From: Sistotremastrum niveocremeum HHB9708 | Lineage: Eukaryota; Basidiomycota; Agaricomycetes; Sistotremastrales; Sistotremastraceae | Length of the DNA: 64,000 nucleotides | Assembly: GCA_001630475.1 (NCBI GenBank) | Contig: KV419441.1 | Span: 192,621-256,620 of the forward strand | Reading direction: 5' to 3' | Part shown: in pieces, positions 34,152 to 45,827 of the stretch | Layout: every line of letters begins with the position of its first letter | Numbering within the stretch: the stretch's first letter is position 1 | Made by a program: the position numbers and the translations under genes | The notes under the pieces: model-generated | The model's database searches: none | What the model was told of the DNA's origin: nothing | Seen by the model: only the letters and a program-made list of their open reading frames with translations

Positions 34152-35257
34152 ACACTCAAAATCAAAGGAGCTTTCTTCTCAGGCTCGGGGATAGCTTCAT
34201 TGGTGCGAGGAGCAGTTAGATGAGAATGGAATCTAAAGGACGTATGATGTCCGTAGTCGCTGGTGCCTTGGTGTTGACTTGAAGTGACTCGGGATTCGTA
34301 AGTTGACAGGATTTCCGAATTCCGAATTCGACTGAGCGACTGAGCGCGGTGAACTTGGCTCTCGTGTTTCGATTGGCACTTTCGAACTACAGTCAAAGTT
34401 TGAACGTGGTTAGTCAAGTTCATTAACAGCAGCGAGGAGCTTAAAGCAGAACAAGTTGTCGGTGAGTCGTGGACGTCGCGACTCGAGGCAATCGCAGCTT
34501 CATCATGCCGAGAGCGGCAGGGTGTGCCGACAGTGCCGAAACGATGACCGTGAGTCGATCGCCGATCGGCTCGGCAACCGTGACAACTAATTTGGATCGC
34601 GTCCGATAGTCGTAGGATCCGGAAACAAACTGGTACCTCGATTGGGTCTCTTTGTCCTGAGCGTCTGGTGTCAATGTTCCTTGGTGCATTGCCTCCCTAC
34701 TGCAAGATCTGGCCGGTGAAGCGTTGCCAGGGGCCTGGAAAAAATTGCAATCATATAGAACATGCACAAAAGCGATCCGGATGTCGTGGAGTCACTACCT
34801 TTCAGTGCGAGTTACTGATTGAAGTTCAAGGACGTATAGTTGCCTTAGGTTAGCGCTGCGACCCTATCATTCCCATTTCCAGGTTACATTGCCCAACATC
34901 TCTTCCCTCTTCCCCAGATGTCTCATCAACTAAAAGTTTTGTAGCGATCTACGGTAAACGCTCCTCTTAGAAGGGTTAAGATGGCTTTTGTGCACACGCT
35001 GCTAGGAAATGCCCCGATTCGGTCTTATCTCACCCCTTGACAATTTTCTTGCGGCAGTATGCGGCGAATCACTGATATAGTACTCTTGGATCAATCGAAG
35101 AAAACATCGAAGCTTCGCTTGTCGTGGCACGTCAGTCGCTACCTGGACTCGAGTCTGACCCTCCGATTCTGCTGTTGATCACTCGAGGAACATTCATAAG
35201 TCTCTAGGTCACCCAAACTTAGGCCCATACAACGAAACTACACGCTACTGGCTCATC
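34152..35257. other. No confirmed gene
   Basis: A minus-strand open frame at 34441-34767 (108 codons) has balanced composition (QSRYQFVSGSYDY, TVAEPIGDRLTVIVS) but no family match or supporting splice sites. The remainder has only short frames. Confidence 0.3.
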
Positions 35258-36286
35258 ATGTCTGGGAAACTCGATGCTCTATCGCCTTCGGGATCTGTGA
35301 TCCCCACTGGCAAGAAGTTTAGAAAACGAGATGCCGCCTTCAATGGTTGTGTTGCTACTCTCGAGACTATCAACGAGACCACCGATGTTTTCCCGCCTCT
35401 CAAGTCTGCTGCTTCTCTTGTGTTGGAGTTAATCGCCGTGATCCGAGTATGTGAGTCTCTTGTTGATGAGAAATTGTGTGTGATTGACCCTCTCTCCTTG
35501 GAGTCTTTTCATGAAAATAAGAGCGCATGGATTGAATTTGCTCACGAGATCACCAGACTCGTCAAAATCATCGAAGAGGGAATCTCAGACGACCCATCAG
35601 CGGCTTTGAAGGCGAAATTGGAACATCATTCAAGGTATCGCTTATTCTCAAATAATTGGATGACTTATATAGAACAACGACCAGTACTTTTGCTCAAATT
35701 CTGGAGGAAGTGAAGGGACTAGGGCATCGGGGCATCGGAGCGCGCATCTTAAATTGGAAAGCCGACAAAGACAAGATCACTGAGGACCGCCGGCGGCTCG
35801 GTATTCAACAAGACGAGCTGGCGGTCAGTATCCTCATATCCTGATTCACTCTGTACCTGCTCATCTGACGCTGATCGATGCAGCTCAGAGCTCACGTGGC
35901 CACACTTGCCATGCATGACTCCTTCCGTGGTGCTAATCGACCGTGAGTCCTTATGCCTTGAAGATTCTCTAGTCTCAACTTCTAGTAGACCCGCATACGA
36001 GATCCTTCATTCTGAATCCAACGCCAGTACCAGCCAAACCTTGGACAGAAAGCCGCAAGAGCTCAGTTTTCCGGCTTGCTATAGAATCATAAGCGTTCTT
36101 TCAGGAAAAGCCGCCCAACCAATTTTTGCTCAACTTCCTCCTCACTCTCATACCATGCCGGTCGTGGTCCAGAACCCGAGCTCTAATTTATGCCAAGTGG
36201 TACAATCTATTATTCTTTCGTTCGTCGACATATGTTCAACGGCTTCTAGTGGAGAATCGAGGATACCTCTTACGGAAAGACGATAA
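35258..36286 (+). CDS. Protein resembling the N-terminal helical domain of fungal NLR-like (STAND) proteins
   Basis: Exons 35258-35446, 35504-35634, 35673-35823, 35884-35942 and 35986-36286 give 276 residues. Residues 25-200 are mostly helical with the pattern AAFNGCVATLETINETTDVF, PPLKSAASLVLELIAVI, then NKSAWIEFAHEITRLVKIIE and a long charged helix ITEDRRRLGIQQDELALRAH. In Agaricomycetes this arrangement usually precedes a NACHT or NB-ARC ATPase in NLR-like proteins. Here the protein ends without a P-loop, so it is either a stand-alone domain protein or a truncated NLR. The last acceptor is a tandem TCTAGTAG; using either AG keeps frame. The family link is by pattern only. The chromosomal setting, between two MITEs, fits turnover of such genes. 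Confidence 0.6.
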
Positions 36287-37037
36287 GGAACGAAGCATCA
36301 AAGCTATATGCTTCCACTCTTGACACGGATACGTGGGGCAATTCGAGGCTTCTGGTGGCTCCTGAACCGACTTACTGGAACATTGCAGTGGACGTCTGGT
36401 GTGGCAGCTCTGGCGTTTACCAGTAGGCATGCCAAATAATCTGATTATCTCATAAATCTGAGATCGCCATGTACGTTAGAATCATGCAGGTCTCGGATGA
36501 AAGCCGTGTCTGGGATCTCAGTGAGGGGAATCTCAAAAGTGGAACTCAGGTTGGACATCGATTTCAGTGATCCATGCTCAGCAAACTCAAAGCCATCATT
36601 TCTAGATCCTCCTTTGGTCGAATTACTACGGTGCCAATAATCAAAAGGGTGAAAACCAAGCTTGGATTTTGGAATTGGTCCCACAGAATGATACCAGTTC
36701 TGTGAGCAATGACACTCCGACTCCTTGAAATGGCCGGAATTCTATACATGAATGTTATAGACTTCTATGCAGGTCGAAGCGGCATGATCTTCGGCCTCCG
36801 TTCGATGGAGCTTATCACTTTGAGGCATATATATATAAGGATACATTGACCCATCATGAATATCGTCTAATGAGCTAGATCAATATCGCAAGATAGAACG
36901 CGTGCCAAAAGTCTACTCATAAATTGATATGGTGATCACGACATTGCATGGGTCCTTGCATTGCAGAATATGTTTTATACCCCCACTTAGACTTTGAAAC
37001 GGCTCCTAAGACACTCTATACGCAATCTCTGAATATA
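36287..37037. other. No confirmed gene between the NLR-like gene and MITE copy 2
   Basis: No NACHT or repeat domain follows the helical gene. A minus-strand open frame at 36445-36684 (79 codons) is the only one of note and cannot be supported. Confidence 0.4.
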
Positions 37038-37305
37038 CTGTGCTCCAACAAACAAGTGTCCCTACCCCCGTGACATGTGACAGAAATGAACCAAGTGTCC
37101 CACTGTCCCAAACTGAAAATTTGTGTGTGACCAGAAGAAAAAATGTGTCCCAAATCGCTTTTCTGGGGCAAAAAATGATTTTTGAAAATTTATTTCATAT
37201 GAAAAGTGTCCCAAAATTCTATGTGACAGGTGACGGGACCCTTTTTAGTGTCCCAACGAGAGGTGCTGTGACATGTGACTGGGACATATGTTTGTTGGAG
37301 CACAG
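37038..37305 (+). mobile_element. 268-bp MITE, copy 2, with TA target duplication
   Basis: Inverted relative to the copy at 30949-31216 and of identical length. Ends are CTGTGCTCCAACAAACA and TTTGTTGGAGCACAG, with flanking TA at 37036-37037 and 37306-37307. Differences from copy 1 are scattered substitutions, so the two insertions are not brand-new. Confidence 0.9.
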
Positions 37306-38350
37306 TATTCTGAACTTTCGTACATATGTTGTCACCACAGAAGCACTTGTGACGTGACGTCACAGCCTCGGCCGGCCCGACCTCTCGAAGGCCAATATTT
37401 TCTCATCTGCGAATTCGCGCCCCCGGCCTTCGGAAACACTTTGAAAATTCGCCATTACTAGTCTCCTCGCACCACCGGGACCATTATCTTGGAGCTTATA
37501 CCTCTTGAAAAGGAAAATCAAAGTGGGAGGGTATCCTCACCTGGTCCTTAAAAAACCCACCTGATATCTTTAAAAAAATTCCGAGGTACCCTTGGCTTCT
37601 CCTTGCCCTGCTATCCTAACTCCTCATCCGGAGCAGGAGCCATAGAAAGAGGGCGTTCAGTAATTTAATGGACATGACAATTGATTGACGCGATTTTGAT
37701 TCGGCGTGCAGAATGATGTACAAGAAAAGATCAAAGTCCAACGGAGCAAGAATGAGAACAAGAAAAAGCGAAGTTATTGAAGCAGGACTTGCCCGCTCGA
37801 GGAGATACTCGTACAGGATTGGATGAGACAGAAGGAGTGATGAGAGCAAATGAAATTACGACGAAGAATGCAAATCTCGCTCAGTGCGAGCCTATAAGTC
37901 GTCCATAGAGAAGCCAGACAATGCTACAAGAGTCAGTTTTCTAGATCAACGATATGCAGTAATATAGACCTCTGACGCGAGGAGGAAATCGAAATGCCTG
38001 CAGAAAGGGCATTTCGGCGGAGGGGAAGTAATGGGAGGATTTGAATGACAAATATATGCATGAAGAGTGCGTGAGCGGGATCTGGGAGTTAAGAAGTTGA
38101 TAAGTTCGATGGATGGGATGCAAGAGATGATATGCGGCAAGAACGGATGAAATCATAGAGGAAGAATAAGATGACGATGAAAGCGATGAGACGAGCAACG
38201 ATCAGCAAGTGATGAGCAGCGAACAATGCGTGACGATGACGGTGACGGTGACGATGAGGAACAGGAAGGTCGACGATGCAAGCAAGAAGGCGAATGATGA
38301 ATCGAGCTGAGATGCGAACGGGAACATGGCGACGGTGATGACGCGAGGGA
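37306..38350. other. No gene; 3' flank of the next gene
   Basis: AT-rich runs and simple-sequence tracts (GATGA/CGATGA between 38160 and 38270). A GTGACGTCAC palindrome lies at 37354-37363. No gene is supported. Confidence 0.45.
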
Positions 38351-40568
38351 TCAAGCTAGAAGAGGCTCCTGTCCAACGGGATGCCAATCTTCGTCTTTCA
38401 GTCCCAAGGTACTCTTCATCAACGATCCTTTTAACCCCAGTCCCGCAGCCATGAAAGCCACAGGCAGAGGGCTCCTCATCTTCCTCGGAACGGAGGAGAG
38501 GCCGGAGGTCGAGTTGGCGTTCGAGGCATTCAAGTTGATCGCCATCGAAAGAGTATTTGACATAGCGGTCATGGACATAGATGGTGGAACGGGAGACATG
38601 GGCATAGATAGGGGGATTGGCGTGGAAGGACGGGGACCAGGAGAGTCATGAGGGTTTGCGATCTCATAGTTCGAATGAGACGCCATGATGTCGAAATCAC
38701 CACCGTCAAAGTCTTCCTCGTCGCCCCACACGCTGGCATAGTATGCTTCATGCGAAGCAGAGCTTCGCTCAGGCATGGATTCGTTGACTATATCGTCCGA
38801 GTCCTGCACGGCAGGATAGTCAAAGTTCGGGTCGTCGTCGTCAGCCAACGACATAGATGAACTGAAGGATAAAGATAGATCGGGGACGGAAGAAGATGCA
38901 TCTATGGTGATCTCATTGGATCTGGACACTTCGAGGTCTAAAGCGCTGAACGATCGGCCACGTCGTAACATAGAGAATTTTGCAGAGAGAGTCGAGCCTT
39001 CGGCAGCCTTGGGAAGAGTAGACGATCGTTTCAACCCTGGTCGGTCGATCAAGTCATCCTCATCATCTAGCTCAGACTCGTCGTGCTCCGAAGCGGTGTA
39101 ACATGATCGAGATAGGGCACTGCTGATCATCGGCATGCTATAACCTGCTTCATATCCGAGAGCAGGGCGGAGTGATCCTGCGCTCCACGCCTTCCGGAAT
39201 GCTTGATGCTCAATCGACTCTTGAGTCGCTACCGCATGCTCCTGCTGTAGAAGCACGTTATGCTGTAACGTGGACAGCAGATATCCAAGCCGTCCCGAAA
39301 GAGCGACATAGGAATTGTACACTTCGGCATCGCGAGGAAGGGGAGTCCGGAAGTTTGAGCCTCGGAGGACGAATGGTGCAGAGAGGTCGGCAATGGTGGA
39401 GCAAAGCGATGATGGAGCTGTAGGATCTTGGGAGAAAGCAGTCGAGGACGATGACCTAGAATCTAATGATGCACCGTCCGCTGCATCACCCTCTAACGTT
39501 CCATCCGATGACCACCCTATATGCGCGCTCGCATCACTCGGGACGACTTCATTCCCATGTTCGTCCCTGCCATCAGTGAGATCTTTCTTCTCTCTGTCGT
39601 TCTTAGTCGAGGCAGCATGTGCAGCCTCGCTAGCTTCCTTCATCTCCTTGAGTATGCCTCTTCGTCGAACTTCCTCAGCTTCATCTAAGAGCTGTTCAAT
39701 GCGAGCTTGACATCTCGTCAACATGCTCTGCGTGATCCACATAGCATAGCCAGGATATCCCTTGGTACAGTCGCTATCACAAGCGACAAATCCAGTCGAG
39801 ATGGACCGAGAGGCGAGTTCATGCACAATATATCGGCGAAAGGCATCCAGAAGGATGGAACGGGCCTTGAGGCGAAAGACATGGGAGAGTCGAGTTTCAG
39901 GATTGATAGGAGCCTTATCGGAGGTACCGAACAGCGGAGAAGAAGGTTCTGATGGCGTTGGGGGAGGAGAGGGCATAGGGAGAGGCTCCGAAGACGACGT
40001 AGAAGAAGAGAGGACAGAACTACACGAGAAAGAAGTCAATATATGCTATCGATTTCCAAGAGTGATAGAAGACTAACGCGACAAGGTTCATGATCAGTCC
40101 CCTTTGACGCTTTTGCTTCGTCGACCGGCTCTTTCCCAGCATAGGAGAGCTAGGAGGCGTGTCCCTGGCCTTCTCTCGCTCCTTCTCTAGGCGTTGTCGT
40201 TCCTCTTCCATCGCTTTCTCATTCGCCGCCTCCGCACTACTCTTTTGCACGTGGTAGAGAACGGTGTCTAACATCATTTCCAAGCCATGGCAGAGAGGCC
40301 ACTCTTCGATAGTATTATCGATCCAGACAACGCTTACGCTGAGAGTGGTCATGTCCAAGACGACTTCTTCAAGAAGCGCCAGTGGCCAGGACGCTTTATC
40401 GAGCGCATGAAAAGCTCGCGGAGGTTCTAAGGAATATTGATTGACATTATTCAGGATGATCTCGTACGCCTGAGGTAGAGCTAGGTCTGAAGGCAGGTTG
40501 GGAGCGGTGAGGGTGAACAGTATAGAAGTCGCGCCCAGGGTCGGGGGTGGAACGAGTTTGATAAGCAT
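38351..40568 (-). CDS. Hypothetical protein, low-complexity C-terminal region
   Basis: Exons 40078-40568 and 38351-40019 (intron GTTAGT..GTGTAG, 58 nt) give 719 residues. The first 110 residues look folded (LVPPPTLGATSILFTLTAP, WPLALLEEVVLDMTTL, CHGLEMMLDTVLYHVQK), followed by a charged coiled-coil-like stretch (EKAMEEERQRLEKEREKA), then a helical segment FRLKARSILLDAFRRYIVHE. The C-terminal half is Ser/Asp/Met/Pro-rich and probably disordered. There is no signal peptide or membrane span. No family is recognised; it is likely a Basidiomycota-restricted protein. It shares no obvious link with its neighbours. Confidence 0.75.
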
Positions 40569-41356
40569 CGAGATATTAAGGCGAGCGTAATATTAATCTG
40601 GGTGTTTGGTCAGCGTCGTCCAGGTTTGAGGATAAAATATCGTACAATATGTTGAGAAATAAGTCTTGAATTTTTAGGAATAAAGACGAGTGAAGCGAGG
40701 GTGTGTCGGACGACCAGCAAGCACCGTGAATCGATAAGCAGCGATCCACGAACAGTCTACAACGCTCTAACTCTTGATACCCTGCAATGAGAAGACGTGT
40801 GAGCCCTCCGTCATTGCCTCGACATCATGAAAACCGAATACGACTGACCGACAACGACTGAGACACCCGAAACCTCTTCCTGCGTTTTCTATGAGAGAAC
40901 CAGAACTTTGCGGACGTCTAGCTCAACGCCAAAACCAAAGAGGAAATGGCTGTATAAGAAAATGAAGGATAAGAAGGAAGAAGGGACGGTCTCTGGGATA
41001 CGCAAAGGGCGCGGACAAGCCAGGGCCTCGTGCAGAGTTCATGTTTCTCAAATAGCCGGTCAACCAGCTTCTCTATTTGGTCTTGTGGGTCCGGATCAGG
41101 GACTTCCCCTATGCGGCTCGACTCTACACAGAAATAGAAGATACAGGATAGAAACACAGTACGTCAGAAATACTCCAGAAAGCACGAGAAAAACACGATA
41201 TAGACGTATGGAAAATGAGTTAGAAAAAGTCGTGAAATAATCTGAAACGAGGCTCCCCCGCCTCGAGGACAAACAGGGGTCATCTGACAAACGCTCTTCC
41301 ATAGAAGCATCCATCAAACCCATCAGTCCATCACTGCATTGCACGATCATGTACGA
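40569..41356. other. Upstream region of the gene at 38351-40568
   Basis: Contains the 5' flank of the minus-strand gene starting at 40568 and the 3' flank of the one ending at 41357. No further gene is seen. Confidence 0.45.
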
Positions 41357-43139
41357 TCATCCCTCGAGGCTGCTTCGCATTCCAAGTCCCACACCCAGCG
41401 CGCAAGCTCCAAAACCCAACCCGAACCCCACCACTCCCCACTTTATCCGCATCCAAGTATTCCGCCCGATGAGTCTCTCGCCAAACGCGCCCAGAACAGA
41501 CCACGTCAAATAGATGATCGCGGGTATATTGAGCGGATCCGTGTGAGCAGTCGAAGCGAACCAGCGGTCGAGGTCGAACCCTGACGGTACATCCGATGTC
41601 GACGCGTCGACTCGTGAATTTGGGGTGCTCGTGCTGAATCCTGACTTATTTAGGAGAGGCCCGATATCCAGTTGTTCCTTGAGAGCTCGCATATCTCGCC
41701 ATCGTAAAAAGCCCTCCACGGCGTGTTCGCGTAGTTCGCGTACGACAGTTGGGTCATTCAATCGTAGAGTCGTGCCAAGTTTCCCAAGAGCGTGCTGTCG
41801 CAGGATACGATCGCCGCGTATGTACGGGGTTGGGATAGCCTCTCTGTCGGGGTCAGTTGAGGAGTCGTCGGTAGTACATGTCGTGTCAACAGGAATTGTA
41901 TGTATAATCGGTGTCAGAGCATTAATGAGATCGTGTTCCGTGCGTGTTCCGGCTATGATTCGACTCATTAATGAAATCTCAATGAACTTAGAAAGTCGAC
42001 TTACGGGTCGATGTCTGAATAATGACCGTATTATAGAAAGGTATGCTAGGGTTCATGAGCAAGTTCTTCATTTCGGGCGACGCGGGTTGAATTGGATTCA
42101 GCAATGGCAATACCATCTCGAAAGGCTTGTGAATTAATTTCAAGATCTTCTGAATGATCTATCGGTCAAAGAATCAGTAAGCGATACCGACGAGAGGAGA
42201 AGACTGTACCTTCTCGTCGTAATTCTTGCATTCAAGATGGCCAATCCAAATCTCCCCCGTCGAGTGCACTCTCACGTGCACTCTAGCACAAACGCCGTCG
42301 ACCTCTTCTTCCCACTCCTCCCAAGCCGAAGTACCAGCTTCGTCACCGTCGTCGAAGCATTTCATCAATCCTTCAACGATCTGCTTGCCGTCCTTGGTGC
42401 CTCTCCTCGTCACGATCAATAATCGAGTAGCTCCGTCGATGGAGGCGCGGCCCAAAGTCCTCAAGCTCGATGTTAAACTCTTCGGCAGCTCTAACTCTGG
42501 GATAACGAGATCATGGCCCATTCCAGACGCAGATCGTGACTCGCGCGTGCTTCCTGAGGCGGACACAAGCGGATGACTGGGATGATCGAGTAGCGGTAGC
42601 GAAAACACGGATGAGGACCCTGTAGCGGCCAACGATGGAAAATGAAAGGAGAGGTCGATGTGCTCCAGTATCGCTCTGCGATGAAGACTCCTTTCTCTTC
42701 TTCGTCTCCTCCCTCTATCCCTCTCCCTAGCTCTTTCTCGCTCGCTTTGACTCTGATCCGCAGAATTGGACTGAGAGTTTAGGCGCGTTCGAGGTCCGTG
42801 GTGGGGAGAGGAGAAGGTTGAGCTAATGGCGAGGCTGCTGAGGTATTCCTCTGAGGCGATGCCGCTCGGGAAAGAGCTAATAGATGATGATGACGGTGTT
42901 GGGGAAGCAGGAGGCGATGGTAAGGATGGACCTTGTCCCATGTTCGATGTCGATGCGCAGTTGTTGTTAGAGGATATAGTAGCTCCAGTTTCAAGTCTTC
43001 GTATCCGGGGAGCCTGCGTGAGCGTCGTGTCGGCAGATTCTGAGTCTCCGCTGCCAGTAGACGATGCTAATGTCTCGTGAATAGATTCCGATGATACGGA
43101 GGGAATAGAGATTGTTGGTTCTGCATGATCGAGAGACAT
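41357..43139 (-). CDS. Hypothetical membrane-anchored protein
   Basis: Exons 42210-43139, 42005-42158 and 41357-41952 give 559 residues. The two introns were set by GTACAG..CGATAG and GTAAGT..ATCATAG and by reading phase; without the second, translation stops at once. The N-terminal 150 residues are Ser-rich with an Arg/Glu-rich tract (RERARERDRGRRRRRERS). A middle domain follows (SLRTLGRASIDGATRLLIVT, VHVRVHSTGEIWIGHLECK, HKPFEMVLPLLNPIQP). The C-terminus has two hydrophobic segments (IPAIIYLTWSVLGAFG and WGVVGFGLGFGACALGVGLG), so it is probably tail-anchored with the bulk in the cytoplasm. No known family was recognised. Confidence 0.75.
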
Positions 43140-44941
43140 TAGATGAAGATTCGGATAGTGAGATAGAGGAGAATGGAGGAGAATGGAGAACGTCGGCCGC
43201 GGTGGGATGATGGCGCAAACGCGAGTGGGGTCAGAATAGGAAGGGGCTTACGTAATCTCAATTGACAAAGGAGAGATTTCGGAGATCGCGTATAGCGGGA
43301 TTCGGAAGTGGGAGTCGCGCGGTAGTAGTTTTCGTTGCGCTGGAGAAGAGAGAGGTATGAGCAAAATACCACAAGAGACGGAAATATAAGCATACCTAAA
43401 TTGAAGGCATGATGGATGCCACCCGGTTGTTCGAAGACAAGGTAAGAGAACAATTAAAACTTCAACGACAAGGCGTCGTCGTCGGGCTGTATAGCGCGTT
43501 TTTGTTGCTGTCGCCGTCCACAACGAAGTCAATAAAGCACTTCCAAGGCACCAGAGCGAATTTTCGCCGAGCACGCGTCGTCAACGCATTCCTTGTTTTG
43601 GGAACTCCAGAGTCCAGGCTAGAAAAGAATGTTATCCTCGGGCCACATAGTTGAAGTTCGCAAATCTTGCGCCGCAGAAAACAGGCAAGATCCAGATGCT
43701 TTCCTATGCAGTGGTTTGAACCAGACAGTGACGGACAAGAAAAGAAACCAATACGGTCTAAGGCGGTCAGAGGTGCTCGTCGGAGACCGAACGTGAAAAA
43801 TGTGCAGTTGAACCAAATAGTCACAAACAACATCTCTGTCGCATCCAACGTCGTCAGGCGTTGCCATCGCGCAGTGCTCGGTGCTGTTGTATCAATATAC
43901 ATGACTAGCTGCTATATATTGACAACACAGTATCATTGAAGTTTGCCGAACATAGATCGACGGCGCGACTTGCGGAGCAAGTCGATGGTCTTCGGGCGAG
44001 GGAGCGTAGGTAGTAGCCGTAGTGTTTGGTAGTGTTTGGTTAGGTGCTTTCGGTCTGTCCGCACCGTTCTAATCTTCGCTCTACGGTCTCTTGCTATTTT
44101 CATTGCTTCTAATATTTTTGTCCCACCCACCCACCCTTCTTAGTACACCAGTCAGGCGAGGTTTGGAGGGCCCGCCCACCCGGTGAGTCGACTGCCCCTC
44201 CAAGCCTCGCACCCCAGGAGTCTCGAGCCTTGCCCGAGTTCTCTCTGCCCCCACCTACTGGCTGGTATACCCATCTCATATATATATTATTATTAGTCAC
44301 GCAATATATAGCGGAGTCGCTGAGAAGAATATTATTTTCGTCACTTTTATCCATGACGCACTTCGCTGTTTGTTTGCCTCCTCCAGAGCCTTCACGAAAT
44401 TACAGCTGGTGAATCAGGTGTCTTCGTCTGGTCCAGCGGAAATAGACCTCTTAATCTCTATCGATTGTGGTGCACCTAGTAGTATGCGGGAAGGTAGCAG
44501 AGAGTAGTATTGCCCACCAGCTGCGTTGCTGGATCCTACAAATTCTACAAAGACCATCAGTATAATGAATCACTCCCGACGACAGGCAAGAACGGTCACT
44601 CATAGAAACTAGAAGTCTTCGACAGACTGCCCCTCGCCACTCGTCCGAAGTTTTTGCCCGCAGACACCGAAGACCAACTCCATCCGGCGGTAATATCCGA
44701 ACTGACCCATATGCAGCATCTTTCCAGAAACGACCATCTCAAAGTGCACCCACCTTAATCTTATGCTCAAAATGGCAAGAATCAAAACAATCCACCACTC
44801 TCTTTCCTTTCTCATATCGTATTCCTTTGACGACCTGCCACCCTCTCATTTGCGAGTACAAAGGAACATCAACTCGCGAAGCCTTCAGGTTCAACGAAGT
44901 GGTTCACTCTGTCTTTCGTGTCCCTTTGCGTTCAGTTCACT
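43140..44941. other. Intergenic region between divergent hypothetical genes
   Basis: About 1.8 kb that includes the upstream region of both neighbours and a stable-looking inverted repeat at 44156-44210. No supported gene. Confidence 0.45.
44156..44210. repeat. Short inverted repeat (hairpin)
   Basis: GCGAGGTTTGGAGG (44156-44169) pairs with CCTCCAAGCCTCGC (44197-44210), with one G-T type mismatch and a GC-rich 27-base loop. It could be a structured RNA, a transposon end or chance. Confidence 0.5.
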
Positions 44942-45827
44942 ATGTCAAGTACAAGTACAAAGGAACCGTTTGACATTTGGATCGAATCGCTCGACGGCAA
45001 GAGACGATACGAGTTGACAGGCCGATTTTGGTCGCTGGTCAGCGGACAGTGTTACCTAGCCTTCAACGTGGAAAATCTTGACACCGAGGTGCGCAAAGAC
45101 GGCAGGTATCTATCTTCTACTTTATATTCATAATGATTGTTTCAGGACGTTCAAATCGTTGTGGAACCTACTTTTGATCAATATCACCACAAATCCTTTG
45201 TCGTCGTCGAAGTGAATGGTGGGTGGCCACTACCTCAATCCGAGACTTCACTTATACCCCCCAACAGAAAAGCTGATAAAAGGCACAAAGTTCAGAGGCC
45301 GGAAAGAGATACCAATCAAACGAATTTCCGGTATGGCACAATATCCAACTACTAGGCAGTCAATGACCACTAACCACATTCTCACAGCCTACTTCCGCTC
45401 CTCAAAATCTAAGTCTAAATCTCAACCCAAAATCAAAACCGATCACCAGAATTGGACGCGCATCTTCGTCAAATTGCGTTACGTCCTCTATCACCCTGAC
45501 CCCTTCGCAGACTCCGATGTCTGCCATGACTCTAACGACTCCAATGACCCAAAATGCAACTCGGAACCCAAACCCAGAGCTGCCACTGTGACTGCCACTG
45601 AGCCTTCCAGTGAGAAGCGCCCACCTCCACCGCCGGGTATACCGAGAGAACACGATTTTTACATTCTCATATTCGCGTTTCCTGGAAAACAGCCTTCAGA
45701 ACTTGCACCGTCCCAGGACGCAGCGTTTTTGCGTGCTAAAGAAATCTCCAAGATCAGCTATCTGGAAGACTGTCCTTCTCCTATTTTACCTCCGCGTCGA
45801 GTCAAGAAGAAGACTCACAAGGCTTGA
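44942..45827 (+). CDS. Hypothetical protein
   Basis: Exons 44942-45088, 45146-45218, 45268-45330 and 45388-45827 give 240 residues. Phase-consistent introns (GTGCGC..TTTCAG, GTGGGT..CAACAG, GTATGG..CTCACAG) are all needed to avoid stops. The N-terminal part (EPFDIWIESLDGKRRYELTG, CYLAFNVENLDTED, QIVVEPTFDQY) suggests a beta-sandwich. The C-terminal half is Lys/Ser-rich, then Pro-rich (KRPPPPPGIPREHDFYIL), and ends with a basic tail RRVKKKTHKA. The opening resembles DUF7918-type proteins only loosely, so I leave it unassigned. Confidence 0.65.

Noticed and set aside
41357-41968. Separate gene starting at the ATG at 41968
   Set aside because: Phase-consistent introns join this stretch to 42005-42158 and 42210-43139, so it is the last exon of one gene; the ATG lies inside an intron.
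44942-45827. Second DUF7918-like gene
   Set aside because: Only the first few residues resemble the family; the diagnostic LGTI and C-terminal EWL motifs are absent.
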